Source: Streptomyces longisporoflavus
GTDB lineage: Bacteria; Actinomycetota; Actinomycetes; Streptomycetales; Streptomycetaceae
Direction of reading: 5' to 3'
DNA length: 64,000 nt
Assembly (NCBI RefSeq): GCF_014649775.1
Contig: NZ_BMTR01000006.1
Coordinates: 248,001 to 312,000 of the forward strand
Shown here: piece after piece, positions 1-11,687 of the stretch
Position numbering within the stretch: the stretch's first letter is position 1
Layout of the letters: every line of letters starts with the position of its first letter
Notes under the pieces: generated by a model
Seen by the model: only the letters and a program-made list of their open reading frames with translations
Database searches by the model: none
Told to the model about the DNA's origin: nothing
Position numbers and translations under genes: made by a program

Positions 1-2
1 TG

Positions 3-1208
3 CAGTGGAGCAGGCACTACCGCTGCTTCCCCGGCCAGGGCGGGTTCGACCTCGCCCCGCTGGTGGCCGCCACGGTGCGGGCCGGATACCGGGGGCCCCT
101 GTCGCTCGAAGTGTTCAACGACGTCTTCCGGCAGGCGGCGGCAGCCTCCACCGCCGTCGACGCGCTCCGCTCGCTGCTCCTCCTGGAGGAGTCGGCCGGT
201 CTCTCCGCACTGCCCGCCGCGCCCGTGCCCTCCGGCATCGCCTTCGCCGAGCTGACCGCGGCCGACACCGAACCGCTGCGCGGAGTGCTCGGCGCCCTGG
301 GCTTCGCCCACACCGCACGGCACACCTGGAAGCCGGTCGAGCTGTGGGAACAGGGCGAGGCCCGGATCCTGCTCAACACCGGTGTCAGCGGCCGCAGGCA
401 GGGCCCGGCGCTGACCGCGCTCGGCGTGGAGACCTCCGCCCCGGACCTGGCCGCGCGGCGCGCCGAGGCGGTGCTCGCACCCGTCGTGCCGCGCCGCCGG
501 GCCCCGCTCGACGCCCCGCTGGACGCGGTCGCCGCACCGGACGGCACCGAGGTCTTCTTCTGCCGTACCGGGCAGCCCGACCACCCCAGCTGGACCGGTG
601 ACTTCACCGACGTACCGCCGAGCGCCCTGCCCGGCGGACCGGGCGAACCGGCCCCCGCCCTCGCCTCCATCCGGCACATCGACCACATCGCGCTCACCCA
701 GCCCTGGCACCAGTTCGACGAGGCGGCGCTGTTCCACCGGGGCGTACTGGGCCTGGCGGCGGCCGACAGCCTCGACCTCGCCGACCCCTACGGACTCGTG
801 CGCAGCCGTGCCGTCGCGTCGCCCGACGGCGGTGTGCGCATCGTCCTCAACGTCGCGCCCGCGCCGGACGCCGACGACACCCGCCTCCAGCACATCGCCC
901 TGGCGACGGACGACATCGTCGGCGCCGCCCGGCGCCTGAAGGAACAGGGCGCGGGTCTGCTGCCGATCTCCGCCAACTACTACGACGACCTCGACGCCCG
1001 TCACGAGTTCGAGCCGGGGCGGCTGGCCACCATGGCGGAGCTCGGCATCCTCTACGACCGGGACGGGGACGGCGAGTTCTTCCACTGCTACACGGCCACC
1101 GTCGGGCGGGTCTTCTTCGAGCTGGTGCAGCGGACCGGCGGCTACCGGGGTTACGGCGCCCAGAACGCGGCCGTACGGCTCGCCGCCCAGCATCTTCGGC
1201 AGCAGTAG
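3..1208 (+). CDS. Sugar isomerase/4-hydroxyphenylpyruvate-dioxygenase-like fusion, 3-dehydroshikimate dehydratase type (5' end missing)
   Basis: The frame is already open at the window edge, so only the last 401 codons are present. The first ~50 residues look like the end of a TIM-barrel xylose-isomerase-like domain (the stretch around GPLSLEVFND). The rest resembles a two-part vicinal-oxygen-chelate domain of the 4-hydroxyphenylpyruvate dioxygenase type. Candidate metal ligands are the His in HIDHIAL, the His in LQHIAL and the Glu in FFELVQR near the C-terminus. This fusion is known from QuiC1-type 3-dehydroshikimate dehydratases, which make protocatechuate from dehydroshikimate in quinate/shikimate catabolism. 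That role is inferred from architecture. The TetR gene 59 bp downstream on the same strand may be its regulator. Confidence 0.75.
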   Translation, partial: QWSRHYRCFPGQGGFDLAPLVAATVRAGYRGPLSLEVFNDVFRQAAAASTAVDALRSLLLLEESAGLSALPAAPVPSGIAFAELTAADTEPLRGVLGALGFAHTARHTWKPVELWEQGEARILLNTGVSGRRQGPALTALGVETSAPDLAARRAEAVLAPVVPRRRAPLDAPLDAVAAPDGTEVFFCRTGQPDHPSWTGDFTDVPPSALPGGPGEPAPALASIRHIDHIALTQPWHQFDEAALFHRGVLGLAAADSLDLADPYGLVRSRAVASPDGGVRIVLNVAPAPDADDTRLQHIALATDDIVGAARRLKEQGAGLLPISANYYDDLDARHEFEPGRLATMAELGILYDRDGDGEFFHCYTATVGRVFFELVQRTGGYRGYGAQNAAVRLAAQHLRQQ

Positions 1209-1267
1209 CAGCGATCTTCACCGGCATTAGACTGACCGGCGCCCGAGAGTCCGCCCTGAGGAGCTGC

Positions 1268-1927
1268 ATGGCCGCCGCCGTACCCCAGCCGTCCCCGCCC
1301 GCCAAGCGAACCCGGGACGCGGCCCGTACGCAGGGGGAGATCCTCGACGTGGCCACCGAGGAGTTCGCCCGCATGGGGTACGCGGGGGCCAGGGTGGACG
1401 AGATCGCCGCCCGTATGCGGACCACGAAGCGGATGATCTACTACTACTTCGGCAGCAAGGACCGGCTGTTCACCGCGGTCCTGGAGCGGGCGTACAAGGT
1501 CATCCGGGACGAGGAGCAGCAGCTCGACGTCGGGCATCTGGACCCGGTGTCCGCCATCCGCCGCCTCGCCGAGCTCACCTTCGACCACCACGAGGCACAC
1601 CCGGACTTCATCCGCCTCGTCAGCATCGAGAACATCCACGAGGCACAGCACATCGCCGCCTCGCCGAGCCTGGGCTCCCTGAGCTCCCCGGCGATCGACG
1701 TCATCGCCTCCATCCTCGAGGCCGGGCGCGAGCAGGGTGTGTTCACGGCCGACGTGGACGCCGTCGACCTGCACGCGATGATCAGCTCGTTCTGTTTCTT
1801 CCGGGTCTCCAACCGGCAGACGTTCCGCGCGCTCTTCGGCCGTGACCTCACCGAGGCGTCCCGCCGCGAGCACTACCGGACGATGCTGGGGGACATGGTC
1901 ATCTCCTACCTGACCTCGACCGCCTGA
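1268..1927 (+). CDS. TetR/AcrR-family transcriptional regulator
   Basis: 219 residues, a normal length for TetR repressors. The DNA-binding helix-turn-helix lies at about residues 20-65, with the typical pattern of AGARVDEIAARM followed by the conserved YYYFGSKDRLF. The remaining helical part would be the ligand-binding and dimerisation domain. The ATG is preceded by GAGGAG at a good distance. It follows the dehydroshikimate-dehydratase-like gene closely and may form an operon with it, so the ligand could be an aromatic or hydroaromatic acid; this is inference only. No perfect operator palindrome was seen in the short upstream gap. Confidence 0.85.
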   Translation: MAAAVPQPSPPAKRTRDAARTQGEILDVATEEFARMGYAGARVDEIAARMRTTKRMIYYYFGSKDRLFTAVLERAYKVIRDEEQQLDVGHLDPVSAIRRLAELTFDHHEAHPDFIRLVSIENIHEAQHIAASPSLGSLSSPAIDVIASILEAGREQGVFTADVDAVDLHAMISSFCFFRVSNRQTFRALFGRDLTEASRREHYRTMLGDMVISYLTSTA

Positions 1928-2059
1928 CCTCGGCAGTTTGATCGCGCGTCGGCACCGGCCGGGGAGCCGCTGCCCGCGCTTGGCGCGCCAACCCCGTGGT
2001 GCGTGCGGCGTGTTGAGGCCGGCACCGCGCGGCGTAGCCTGCGCTCAGGAGGTGGTTGT

Positions 2060-2994
2060 ATGTGCGAGGCATCCTCATCGGGGCACCCGGCACCGGCAGA
2101 CCCGGGCCTCTTCGGCCCCTCGTCCGTGACCTGGCAGCTGCACGGCGACCCGATGATGTGGGTCGCCGGGATACGCGCCCTGTATCTGCAGGCCCTGCAC
2201 CCCCGAGCGGTGCGCGGCGTCATGCAGAACTCGGATTTCCGCAGGGACGCCTGGGGCCGCCTCATGCGTACCGCGAACTTCGTGGGCACCACCACGTACG
2301 GCACCCGCGAGGTCGCCGAGCACGCGGGGGCGCGCGTGCGGAAGATACATACGATGCTGACGGCCACCGACCCGGACACGGGGGAGCGGTACGGCATAGA
2401 CGAGCCGGAGCTGCTGCTCTGGGTGCACTGCGCCGAGATCGACTCCTATCTGCACGTCGCGCGCCGGTCCGGCTTCCGCCTGACCGGCGAGCTCGCCGAC
2501 CGGTATGTCGCCGAACACCGGGAGAGCGCCCGGCTCGTCGGCCTCGACCCGGCGGGCGTACCGGCGTCGACCGCGGAACTCGCCGTGTACTTCGAGCGGG
2601 TACGGCCCGAACTGGCCGCGGGCCCCGAGGCGCGCGACGTCGACGACTTCCTCCGGCGGCCGCCGACCCACCCGCTCCTCGTTCCGGCGCGCGCCCTGCT
2701 GTGGCGCCGCGTGGCGAACCTGGCGTACGCCTCGCTGCCGCCCTACGCCCACGCGCTGTACGGCAGGGCCGCCCCGCCGCCCGCCACAGTGACCCGCCGG
2801 CTCGTCACCACCGGCACCATCCTGCGCACCGTCCCCGCGCGTATACGCTGGCAACTTCCCCCGAAGCACATACTGCGCGCCATGGCCAGACTCGGGCCCG
2901 GCGCCCGGCCCGCCCCGTACAAACTCGACAGAAGGCCAGCCATACTGGACGGGCCGGGGAGGGCGAGGCGAGGCAACGGGGGCGACGGCGGGAG

Positions 2995-3013
<19 letters not shown>
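2060..3013 (+). CDS. Oxygenase MpaB-family (DUF2236) protein
   Basis: 317 residues. The ATG was chosen because a perfect AGGAGG lies at 2048-2053; an in-frame ATG at 2003 lacks this. The protein has the features of the DUF2236/MpaB family (related to latex-clearing protein Lcp and mycophenolic-acid MpaB): the N-terminal SVTWQLHGDPMMW, the ALHPRAVRGV helix, a central WVHCAEIDSYL and a C-terminal PPYAHALYG. Members are haem or haem-like oxygenases, but the substrate is not predictable here. The last 19 bp overlap the start of the downstream kinase gene, which suggests translational coupling. The C-terminal ~25 residues are Arg/Gly-rich and overlap the kinase ribosome site. Confidence 0.8.
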
Positions 3014-5253
<2,240 letters not shown>

Positions 5254-5325
5254 CTCGCGGGGGCGCGTTGGCTCGCGGGGCGCGTTAGTTTGCGGGGGGC
5301 GTTTCGGTTCGTGGTCCGCCTGCGG

Positions 5326-5371
5326 GTGGGTCGTGGCTGGTCGCGCAGTTCCTCGCGCCCCTTTGGGGCGC
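5326..5371. repeat. GC-rich Streptomyces-type intergenic element, copy 1 (terminator-like hairpin)
   Basis: The stretch from GTGGCTGGTCGCGC onward ends in a perfect 7-bp stem, GCGCCCC (5355-5361) and GGGGCGC (5365-5371), with a TTT loop. The same core occurs at 22100-22164. I recall this element as common in intergenic gaps across Streptomyces genomes. Here it lies downstream of the kinase gene and may act as a terminator. Confidence 0.65.
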
Positions 5372-5399
5372 TTCGTCGCCCCGCGTGTTACCAAGAGCT

Positions 5400-6950
5400 A
5401 TGCCTCCTCGCGATCGATACGACGCCGTCATCGTCGGCGGTGGTCACAACGGACTTGTCGCCGCCGCCTATCTCGCCCGTGCCGGACGCACCGTCCTGCT
5501 TCTGGAGCGGCTCTCCGGCACCGGTGGCGCGGCCGTGTCCAGCCGTCCCTTCGCCGGCGTCGACGCCCGGCTCTCGCGCTACTCGTACCTGGTCAGCCTC
5601 CTGCCGCGGAAGATCGTGCGGGATCTCGACCTGGACTTCCGGGTGCGCACCCGCACCATCTCCTCCTACACCCCGACCGTGCGCGACGGGCGTCCCGCCG
5701 GCCTGCTGGTCGGCGGCGGCGAGGCGCGTACCAGGGACGCGTTCGAGCGGCTCACCGGCGGGCCGCGGGAGTACGAGGCGTGGCGGGAGTTCTACGCCAT
5801 GACGGGCCGGGTGGCCGAGCAGGTGTTCCCCACGCTCACCGAGCCCCTGCCCACGCGCGAGACACTGCGCGAGCGGGTCGGCGACGAGGCTGCCTGGCGG
5901 GCGCTCTTCGAGGAGCCCATCGGCGCCGCCATCGAGGAGTGGTTCCATGACGACCTGGTGCGCGGCGTGGTGCTCACCGACGCCCTCATCGGGACCTTCG
6001 CCGACGCCCACGACCCGTCCCTGCGCCAGAACCGCTGCTTCCTCTACCACGTCATCGGCGGCGGCACCGGCGACTGGAACGTGCCCGTCGGCGGCATGGG
6101 CGCGCTCACCGGCGCCCTCGCGAACGCGGCCCGCGCGGCGGGTGCCGAACTCGCCACGGACCACGAGGCCGTCCGGATCGACGCGGACGGACAGAGCGCC
6201 GAGGTCACCTACCGCACGCCCGAGCGCGAAGCCACCGTCGCCGCACGGCACGTCCTGGTCAACGCGTCACCGCAGGAGCTCGCCGCCCTCGTCGGCGACG
6301 CCCCGCCCGCCCCCGCCGAGGGCGCCCAGATGAAGGTCAACATGCTGCTCGAACGGCTGCCGCGGCTTCGCGACACCTCGGTCGACCCGCACGAGGCGTT
6401 CGCCGGGACCTTCCACATCGGGGAGGGATACGGCGAGCTTGCGACCGCGTACGCCGAGGCCGCGGCCGGGAAGCTGCCCGCCGCGCCGCCCTCCGAGATC
6501 TACTGCCACTCGCTGACCGATCCCGGCATCCTCGGCCCCGAACTGGTGGAGCGCGGCTGCCAGACCCTCACGCTCTTCGGCCTTCACACGCCCGCCCGCC
6601 TCTTCGCCGGGGACAACGACGCCGTACGGGCCGAACTTCTGAAGTCGACCCTGGCGCAGCTGGACGCGCACCTGGCCGAGCCGCTCGCCGACTGCCTGGC
6701 CACCGACGCCGAAGGACGCCCCTGTATCGAGGCCAAGACCCCGCTCGACCTGGAACGCGACCTGCGCCTGCCCGGCGGCAACATCTTCCACCGCGACCTG
6801 GCCTTCCCGTACGCGCGGGAGGGCACAGGCCGCTGGGGCGTGGAGACGCGGCACGCGAACGTCCTGCTGTGCGGGGCGGGCGCGGTGCGCGGCGGCGGGG
6901 TCAGCGGCATCCCCGGGCACAACGCCGCCATGGCCGTGCTGGGGGAGTAG
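5400..6950 (+). CDS. FAD-dependent oxidoreductase, phytoene dehydrogenase/PYROXD2-like
   Basis: 516 residues from the ATG at 5400; an in-frame GTG at 5385 is possible, and neither has a strong ribosome site. The N-terminus is a Rossmann dinucleotide-binding motif, VIVGGGHNGLVAAAYLARAG. The C-terminus has the flavin-contacting region GAGAVRGGGVSGIPGHNAA. Length and overall pattern fit the COG1233 phytoene-dehydrogenase-like group (PYROXD2 type) rather than carotenoid desaturases of a pathway cluster. No crtB/crtE-like genes are nearby, so a carotenoid role is not supported. Its stop lies only 6 bp from that of the convergent serine hydrolase gene. Confidence 0.8.
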   Translation: MPPRDRYDAVIVGGGHNGLVAAAYLARAGRTVLLLERLSGTGGAAVSSRPFAGVDARLSRYSYLVSLLPRKIVRDLDLDFRVRTRTISSYTPTVRDGRPAGLLVGGGEARTRDAFERLTGGPREYEAWREFYAMTGRVAEQVFPTLTEPLPTRETLRERVGDEAAWRALFEEPIGAAIEEWFHDDLVRGVVLTDALIGTFADAHDPSLRQNRCFLYHVIGGGTGDWNVPVGGMGALTGALANAARAAGAELATDHEAVRIDADGQSAEVTYRTPEREATVAARHVLVNASPQELAALVGDAPPAPAEGAQMKVNMLLERLPRLRDTSVDPHEAFAGTFHIGEGYGELATAYAEAAAGKLPAAPPSEIYCHSLTDPGILGPELVERGCQTLTLFGLHTPARLFAGDNDAVRAELLKSTLAQLDAHLAEPLADCLATDAEGRPCIEAKTPLDLERDLRLPGGNIFHRDLAFPYAREGTGRWGVETRHANVLLCGAGAVRGGGVSGIPGHNAAMAVLGE

Positions 6951-6956
6951 CGGTCC

Positions 6957-8765
6957 TCAGTCGGCCGAGGGGGCCCAGCCGACCGCCTCGATGCGGGCGG
7001 CGTCGGCGGGCCGTGCCTCGTCGAAGGCGGTACGGCCGCCGTCCTCGACCCGCAGCCCGTCGGCGTACGCGCCGCGCCCCACGTAGAGCCGGTCCGTCGC
7101 GTAGCGCCAGCGCAGCCGCACCTTCTCGCCTCGCAGCCCCGAGAGGTCCGCGGTCAGGCGGTGCCAGACGCGTCCGGACCAGCCGGACGCGGTGCCGTCC
7201 GGGTGGTTGCGGGGGTCCGAGCCCCGGTGCCGCGTCGTGAACGCCACCGGCTGCCAGGTCGCGCCGTCGTCCCGCGAGGATTCCAGGCGCAGCTGGTCCG
7301 AGCCCGGCTCGGTGTCCCACCACAGCTCGCAGCGCAGCCTCGCCCGGTCCGTGGCGAGGGTGAGCGGCGGCAGGGTCAGGGTGGCCGACGCCGAGTTCGC
7401 CATGCCGGAGAACCAGGCGGTGCGCCCGTGTGCGGGGCGTACCGGAACGGCGCGTGCCAGCTGGTTCGCCGCCGCCACCCTGGGCGCCGAGCCGGAGCGC
7501 CAGCTGCGCACGGGGTGCACCGAATTGCCGAGGACGACGAGGAAGGAGTCGGTGGTCGGGTCCAGGACGAGGGAGGTGCCGGTGAAGCCCGTGTGGCCCG
7601 CGGTGCGGGGCGTCGCCATCGCGCCCATGTACCAGTGCTGGTAGAGCTCGAAGCCCAGGCCGTGCTCGTCGCCGGGGAAGTCGGTGTTGAAGTCGGTGAA
7701 CATCAGCTTCACGGAGGCGTCGGAGAGGATGCGGGCGCGGCCGTAGACCCCGCCGTTGAGCAGCGTGCGGCCGAGGATCGCGAGGTCCCAGGCGCAGGAG
7801 AAGACACCCGCGTGCCCCGCGACCCCGCCGAGGCCGAACGCGTTCTCGTCGTGCACCTCGCCCCACACCATGCCGCGGTCCAGGCCCGACCAGGGCAGCC
7901 GGGCGTCCTCGGTGGCGGCGATCTTCCGCTGCCAGGAGGCGGGCGGGTTGTAGCGCGTGCGGTGCATCCCGAGCGGAGCGGTGATCTCGTCGTGGAGCAG
8001 TACGTCGAGACGGCGGCCCGTGATCTCTTCCAGGACCAGCTGGAGCGAGATCAGATTGAGGTCCGAGTAGAGGTACTTGGTGCCCGGCGGGCTGACCGGC
8101 GCCTCCTGCCAGATGAGGCGCAGCTGGCCCTCGCGCGTGGGTTCCTTGTAGAGGGGGATCCAGGCGCGGAAACCCGAGGTGTGGGTGAGGAGCTGGCGGA
8201 TCGTGACGTCCTGCTTGCCCCCGCCCGCGAAGTCGGGGAGATACGAGGCGACCTTCGCCTCGAGGTCCAGCTTGCCGCGCTCGATCTGCTGCACCGCGAG
8301 CAGCGAGGTGAACAGCTTCGAGACGGAGGCGAGATCGAAGACCGTGTCCTTGGCCATCGCGATCTGCCGGTCGGCCGGCAGCTCGGTGCCGGTGTCGGTC
8401 TTCTCGTCGTACGCCGCGTACCGCACCGCCTTGCCGATGGGCTGGTGCAGGGCGACCGTGCCGCCGCGGCCGGCGAGCAGGACGGCGCCCGCGTACCAGG
8501 GGTGTTTGGGGGACGGGCCGAGGAACTGCTCGGCGTCGGCGACCAGTTGCCGCAGGTGCCCGGCGAGCAGTCCGGCGCGCTCGGGGGTGCCGGGCCGCAG
8601 TGTCGGATGCCCGGCGGCGGACGCGGACCCGGCCGCCGCCGCGGCGGGACCCGCGGGGAAGGGCACGAGCGCGAGCGCCCCGCCGAGGGCCACGGCCCGC
8701 GTTCCCAGTTGGCGCCGGCTGAGACCGCCACCCGTTCTGTCCGCCGCCCCGCTGTCCTCGGCCAT
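6957..8765 (-). CDS. Tat-exported serine hydrolase, beta-lactamase/class C fold, with C-terminal beta-sandwich domain
   Basis: 602 residues. The N-terminus has a twin-arginine signal (SRRQLG followed by an Ala-rich hydrophobic stretch to about residue 45). The catalytic domain follows the penicillin-binding-protein/esterase pattern: the SxxK nucleophile motif in SVSKLF near residue 145, then a YSD motif (residue ~250) in the place of YxN. About 130 C-terminal residues form an extra domain containing repeated W, D and R motifs (VRLRWRYATD), resembling the accessory domain seen after immune-inhibitor-A-type proteins. The substrate could be a D-amino-acid peptide, an ester or cell wall; I cannot tell which. 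The start has a GGAGG-like site 8-12 bp upstream. Confidence 0.82.
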   Translation of the reverse strand: MAEDSGAADRTGGGLSRRQLGTRAVALGGALALVPFPAGPAAAAAGSASAAGHPTLRPGTPERAGLLAGHLRQLVADAEQFLGPSPKHPWYAGAVLLAGRGGTVALHQPIGKAVRYAAYDEKTDTGTELPADRQIAMAKDTVFDLASVSKLFTSLLAVQQIERGKLDLEAKVASYLPDFAGGGKQDVTIRQLLTHTSGFRAWIPLYKEPTREGQLRLIWQEAPVSPPGTKYLYSDLNLISLQLVLEEITGRRLDVLLHDEITAPLGMHRTRYNPPASWQRKIAATEDARLPWSGLDRGMVWGEVHDENAFGLGGVAGHAGVFSCAWDLAILGRTLLNGGVYGRARILSDASVKLMFTDFNTDFPGDEHGLGFELYQHWYMGAMATPRTAGHTGFTGTSLVLDPTTDSFLVVLGNSVHPVRSWRSGSAPRVAAANQLARAVPVRPAHGRTAWFSGMANSASATLTLPPLTLATDRARLRCELWWDTEPGSDQLRLESSRDDGATWQPVAFTTRHRGSDPRNHPDGTASGWSGRVWHRLTADLSGLRGEKVRLRWRYATDRLYVGRGAYADGLRVEDGGRTAFDEARPADAARIEAVGWAPSAD

Positions 8766-8881
8766 GACCGTGCCCCCTCCTGAAACTCGTCCGAGCTGAA
8801 ATTATCTTTCGGGATCACAAGAGACTGCTGAAACTTTCATGTCAGCGCCGGGCCCTGTCAACCGCGGGCGCCCGACAATGA

Positions 8882-8898
8882 TCTGACACTGCATCAGA
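8882..8898. promoter_or_regulatory. Putative operator, site A of a shared inverted repeat
   Basis: TCTGAC (8882-8887), five bases, then ATCAGA (8893-8898): a 6-5-6 inverted repeat with one mismatch, 42 bp upstream of the nitronate-monooxygenase-like gene. Site B at 21183-21199 is a perfect version, and both are followed by a similar A-rich/CTCTT tail. The size fits a TetR-type operator. Confidence 0.55.
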
Positions 8899-8940
8899 AA
8901 ATCTCTTCCGTCGTCCGGACGGCTGCGGCATCCTGCGCCC

Positions 8941-10044
8941 ATGCAGACAGAGCTGAGCAGGAAACTGGGGATCGAGTACGCCGTCTTCGGCTTCACGCCC
9001 TTCCCGGCGGTGGCGGCCGCCATCAGCAGGGCAGGCGGATTCGGTGTGCTCGGCGCGGTCCGCTACACGGCACCCGACGAGCTGGCCCGGGACCTCGACT
9101 GGATGCAGGAGCATGTCGACGACCGGCCCTACGGGCTCGACGTGGTGATGCCCGCCAAGAAAGTGGAGGGGGTGAGCGAGGCCGACGTCGAGGCGATGAT
9201 CCCCGAAGGCCACCGCCGGTTCGTCGACGACACCCTCGCCAAGCACGGCGTACCCGAACTCGCCGAAGGAGAGGCCTCCGGCTGGCGCATCACCGGGTGG
9301 ATGGAGCAGGTCGCCCGCAACCAGCTCGACGTCGCCTTCGACTATCCGATCAAGCTGCTCGCCAACGCACTCGGCTCACCGCCCGCCGACGTCGTCCAAC
9401 GGGCGCACGACAACGACGTACTGGTCGCCGCTCTGGCGGGCAGCGCCCGGCACGCGCGGAAGCACGCGGACGCGGGCATCGACGTCGTGGTCGCGCAGGG
9501 CTACGAGGCGGGCGGCCACACCGGCGAGATCGCCTCCATGGTCCTGACCCCGGAAGCCGTCGAGGCCGTCGCGCCGCTGCCGGTGCTCGCGGCGGGCGGC
9601 ATCGGCAGCGGCGACCAGATCGCGGCGGCCTTCGCGCTCGGCGCGCAGGGCGTGTGGCTCGGCTCCCTCTGGCTCACCACGACGGAGGCCGACATGCACT
9701 CGCGGGCCCTCACCGAGAAACTCCTGGCGGCGGGCTCGGGCGACACGGTCCGCTCGCGCGCCCTCACCGGCAAGCCCGCGCGCCAGCTGCGCACGGAATG
9801 GACCGACGCCTGGGACGACCCCAGCGGGCCCGGCACGCTGCCCATGCCGCTCCAGGGGCTCCTGGTCGCCGAGGCGGTCTCACGCATCCAGAAGTACGAG
9901 GTCCAGGCGCTGCTCGGCACGCCCGTCGGGCAGATCGTCGGCCGGATGAACAGCGAACGCAGCGTCCAGGCGGTCTTCGACGACCTGACCCGCGGTTTCG
10001 AGCGAGCCATCGACCGCGTGAACCGCGTCGCCGGACGCGACTGA
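8941..10044 (+). CDS. Nitronate monooxygenase-like FMN oxidoreductase
   Basis: 367 residues. The TIM-barrel features of the 2-nitropropane dioxygenase/NAD(P)H-dependent flavin oxidoreductase family are visible: the N-terminal substrate-side GGFGVLGA, the QGYEAGGHTGE motif with its conserved His, and phosphate-binding AAGGIGSGDQIAAA followed by GAQGVWLGSLWL. In actinomycetes such genes often sit with acyl-CoA or steroid catabolic genes, where the true substrate may be an acyl-CoA rather than a nitronate. The acyl-CoA ligase gene begins 26 bp downstream, so the two are probably one transcript, possibly under the operator-like repeat at 8882-8898. Confidence 0.85.
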   Translation: MQTELSRKLGIEYAVFGFTPFPAVAAAISRAGGFGVLGAVRYTAPDELARDLDWMQEHVDDRPYGLDVVMPAKKVEGVSEADVEAMIPEGHRRFVDDTLAKHGVPELAEGEASGWRITGWMEQVARNQLDVAFDYPIKLLANALGSPPADVVQRAHDNDVLVAALAGSARHARKHADAGIDVVVAQGYEAGGHTGEIASMVLTPEAVEAVAPLPVLAAGGIGSGDQIAAAFALGAQGVWLGSLWLTTTEADMHSRALTEKLLAAGSGDTVRSRALTGKPARQLRTEWTDAWDDPSGPGTLPMPLQGLLVAEAVSRIQKYEVQALLGTPVGQIVGRMNSERSVQAVFDDLTRGFERAIDRVNRVAGRD

Positions 10045-10070
10045 CCAGACGACGGAGGAGAGAGGCCCTT

Positions 10071-11636
10071 ATGAGCAGCATGCCGGGCAGTACGCCCCCC
10101 AACGGCTTCTGGGCGCAGGCCGAGGCCGACCCGGACCGTGCGGTACTGATCGCGCCCGACGGCGAGGAGTGGACCGCACGGCGCCTGCACGCCTGCGTCA
10201 ACCAGCTCGTCCACGGGCTGCGCGCCGCCGGCCTGGAGCGCGGCGACGCCTTCGCCGTCGTGCTGCCCAACGGCGTCGAGTTCCTCACCGCGTACCTGGC
10301 GGCCTCCCAGGCCGGTTTCTACCTGGTCCCGGTCAACCACCACCTGGTCGGGCCCGAGATCGCCTGGATCGTCGCCGACTCGGGCGCCAAGGTGCTCATC
10401 GCGCACGAGCGCTTCGCGCAGGCCGCGACCGACGCCGCCGACGAGGCGGAGCTCCCGGCCACGCACCGCTACTCCGCGGGCGCCGTGCCGGGCTTTCGCC
10501 CCTACGCCGAACTCCTGGCCGGGCAGCCGGAGTCCGTGCCGGACGACCGCACGCTCGGCTGGGTCATGAACTACACCTCGGGCACCACGGGCCGCCCGCG
10601 CGGCATCCGGCGCCCCCTGTCCGGCAAACTCCCCGAGGAGTCCTACCTCGGCGGCTTCCTCGGCATCTTCGGCATCAAGCCCTTCGACGACAACGTGCAC
10701 CTCGTCTGCTCGCCGCTCTACCACACCGCGGTCCTCCAATTCGCGGGCGCCGCCCTGCACATCGGCCACCCGCTGGTCCTGATGGACAAGTGGACGCCCG
10801 AGGAGATGCTCCGCCTCATCGACACCCACAAGTGCACCCACACACACATGGTGCCCACCCAGTTCCACCGCCTCCTCGCCCTGCCGGACGCGACGAAGGC
10901 GGCGTACGACGTGTCCTCGATGCGCCACGCCATCCACGGCGCCGCGCCCTGCCCCGACCACGTCAAACGGGCGATGATCGAGTGGTGGGGCGAGTGCGTC
11001 GAGGAGTACTACGCGGCCAGCGAGGGCGGCGGCGCCTTCGCCACCGCGCGGGACTGGCTGAAACGGCCCGGCACCGTCGGCAAGGCCTGGCCCATCAGCG
11101 AACTCGCCGTCTTCGACGACGACGGCAACAAGCTGCCGCCCGGTGAACTGGGCACCGTCTACATGAAGATGAGCACCGGCGGATTCTCGTACCACAAGGA
11201 CGAGTCCAAGACGAAGAAGAACCGCATCGGCGACTTCTTCACGGTCGGCGACCTCGGCTACCTGGACGAGGACGGCTACCTCTACCTCCGCGACCGCAAG
11301 ATCGACATGATCATCTCCGGCGGGGTCAACATCTACCCCGCCGAGATCGAGTCCGCGCTGCTCACGCACCCGGCCGTGGCGGACGCCGCCGCGTTCGGCA
11401 TCCCGCACGACGAATGGGGCGAGCAGGTCAAGGCGGTGGTGGAGCCGGCGGAAGGCCACGAGGCGGGCGCCGCGCTCGCCGCCGATATCCTCGATCACTG
11501 CGAGCGCCAACTGGCGGGCTACAAACGCCCGAAGAGCGTCGACTTCATCGAGGCCATGCCCCGCGACCCGAACGGCAAGCTGTACAAGCGACGGCTGCGC
11601 GAGCCGTACTGGGAGGGACGGCAGCGCGCGCTCTGA
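10071..11636 (+). CDS. AMP-forming acyl-CoA synthetase (first of three FadD-type genes)
   Basis: 521 residues. The ATG follows GGAGGAGAG in the short gap after the flavoprotein gene. The adenylation signatures are present: phosphate-binding NYTSGTTGRPRG near residue 168, a variant of the adenine-binding YYAASEGGG, YLDEDGYLYLRDRKIDMI, and the C-terminal catalytic Lys in PNGKLYKR. It activates a carboxylic acid to its CoA thioester; chain length or ring substrate cannot be read from sequence. Pairing with a nitronate-monooxygenase-like flavoprotein suggests a dedicated catabolic role. A strong hairpin follows at 11644-11680. Confidence 0.85.
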   Translation: MSSMPGSTPPNGFWAQAEADPDRAVLIAPDGEEWTARRLHACVNQLVHGLRAAGLERGDAFAVVLPNGVEFLTAYLAASQAGFYLVPVNHHLVGPEIAWIVADSGAKVLIAHERFAQAATDAADEAELPATHRYSAGAVPGFRPYAELLAGQPESVPDDRTLGWVMNYTSGTTGRPRGIRRPLSGKLPEESYLGGFLGIFGIKPFDDNVHLVCSPLYHTAVLQFAGAALHIGHPLVLMDKWTPEEMLRLIDTHKCTHTHMVPTQFHRLLALPDATKAAYDVSSMRHAIHGAAPCPDHVKRAMIEWWGECVEEYYAASEGGGAFATARDWLKRPGTVGKAWPISELAVFDDDGNKLPPGELGTVYMKMSTGGFSYHKDESKTKKNRIGDFFTVGDLGYLDEDGYLYLRDRKIDMIISGGVNIYPAEIESALLTHPAVADAAAFGIPHDEWGEQVKAVVEPAEGHEAGAALAADILDHCERQLAGYKRPKSVDFIEAMPRDPNGKLYKRRLREPYWEGRQRAL

Positions 11637-11643
11637 CCACGCC

Positions 11644-11680
11644 CCCTCCGCCGGCACCGCGGCACAGTGCCGGCGGAAGG
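11644..11680. terminator. Bidirectional terminator hairpin between convergent genes
   Basis: A 10-bp perfect stem, CCGCCGGCAC (11648-11657) with GTGCCGGCGG (11667-11676), extended by one T-A pair and, after a mismatch, two more pairs. It lies between the stops of the acyl-CoA ligase (+) and the EF-hand gene (-), with no strong T-run on either side. Confidence 0.7.
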
Positions 11681-11687
11681 GTCCCCG

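Noticed and set aside
5400..6950. Carotenoid biosynthesis gene
   Set aside because: No crt genes surround it, and the motifs fit the PYROXD2-like group better.
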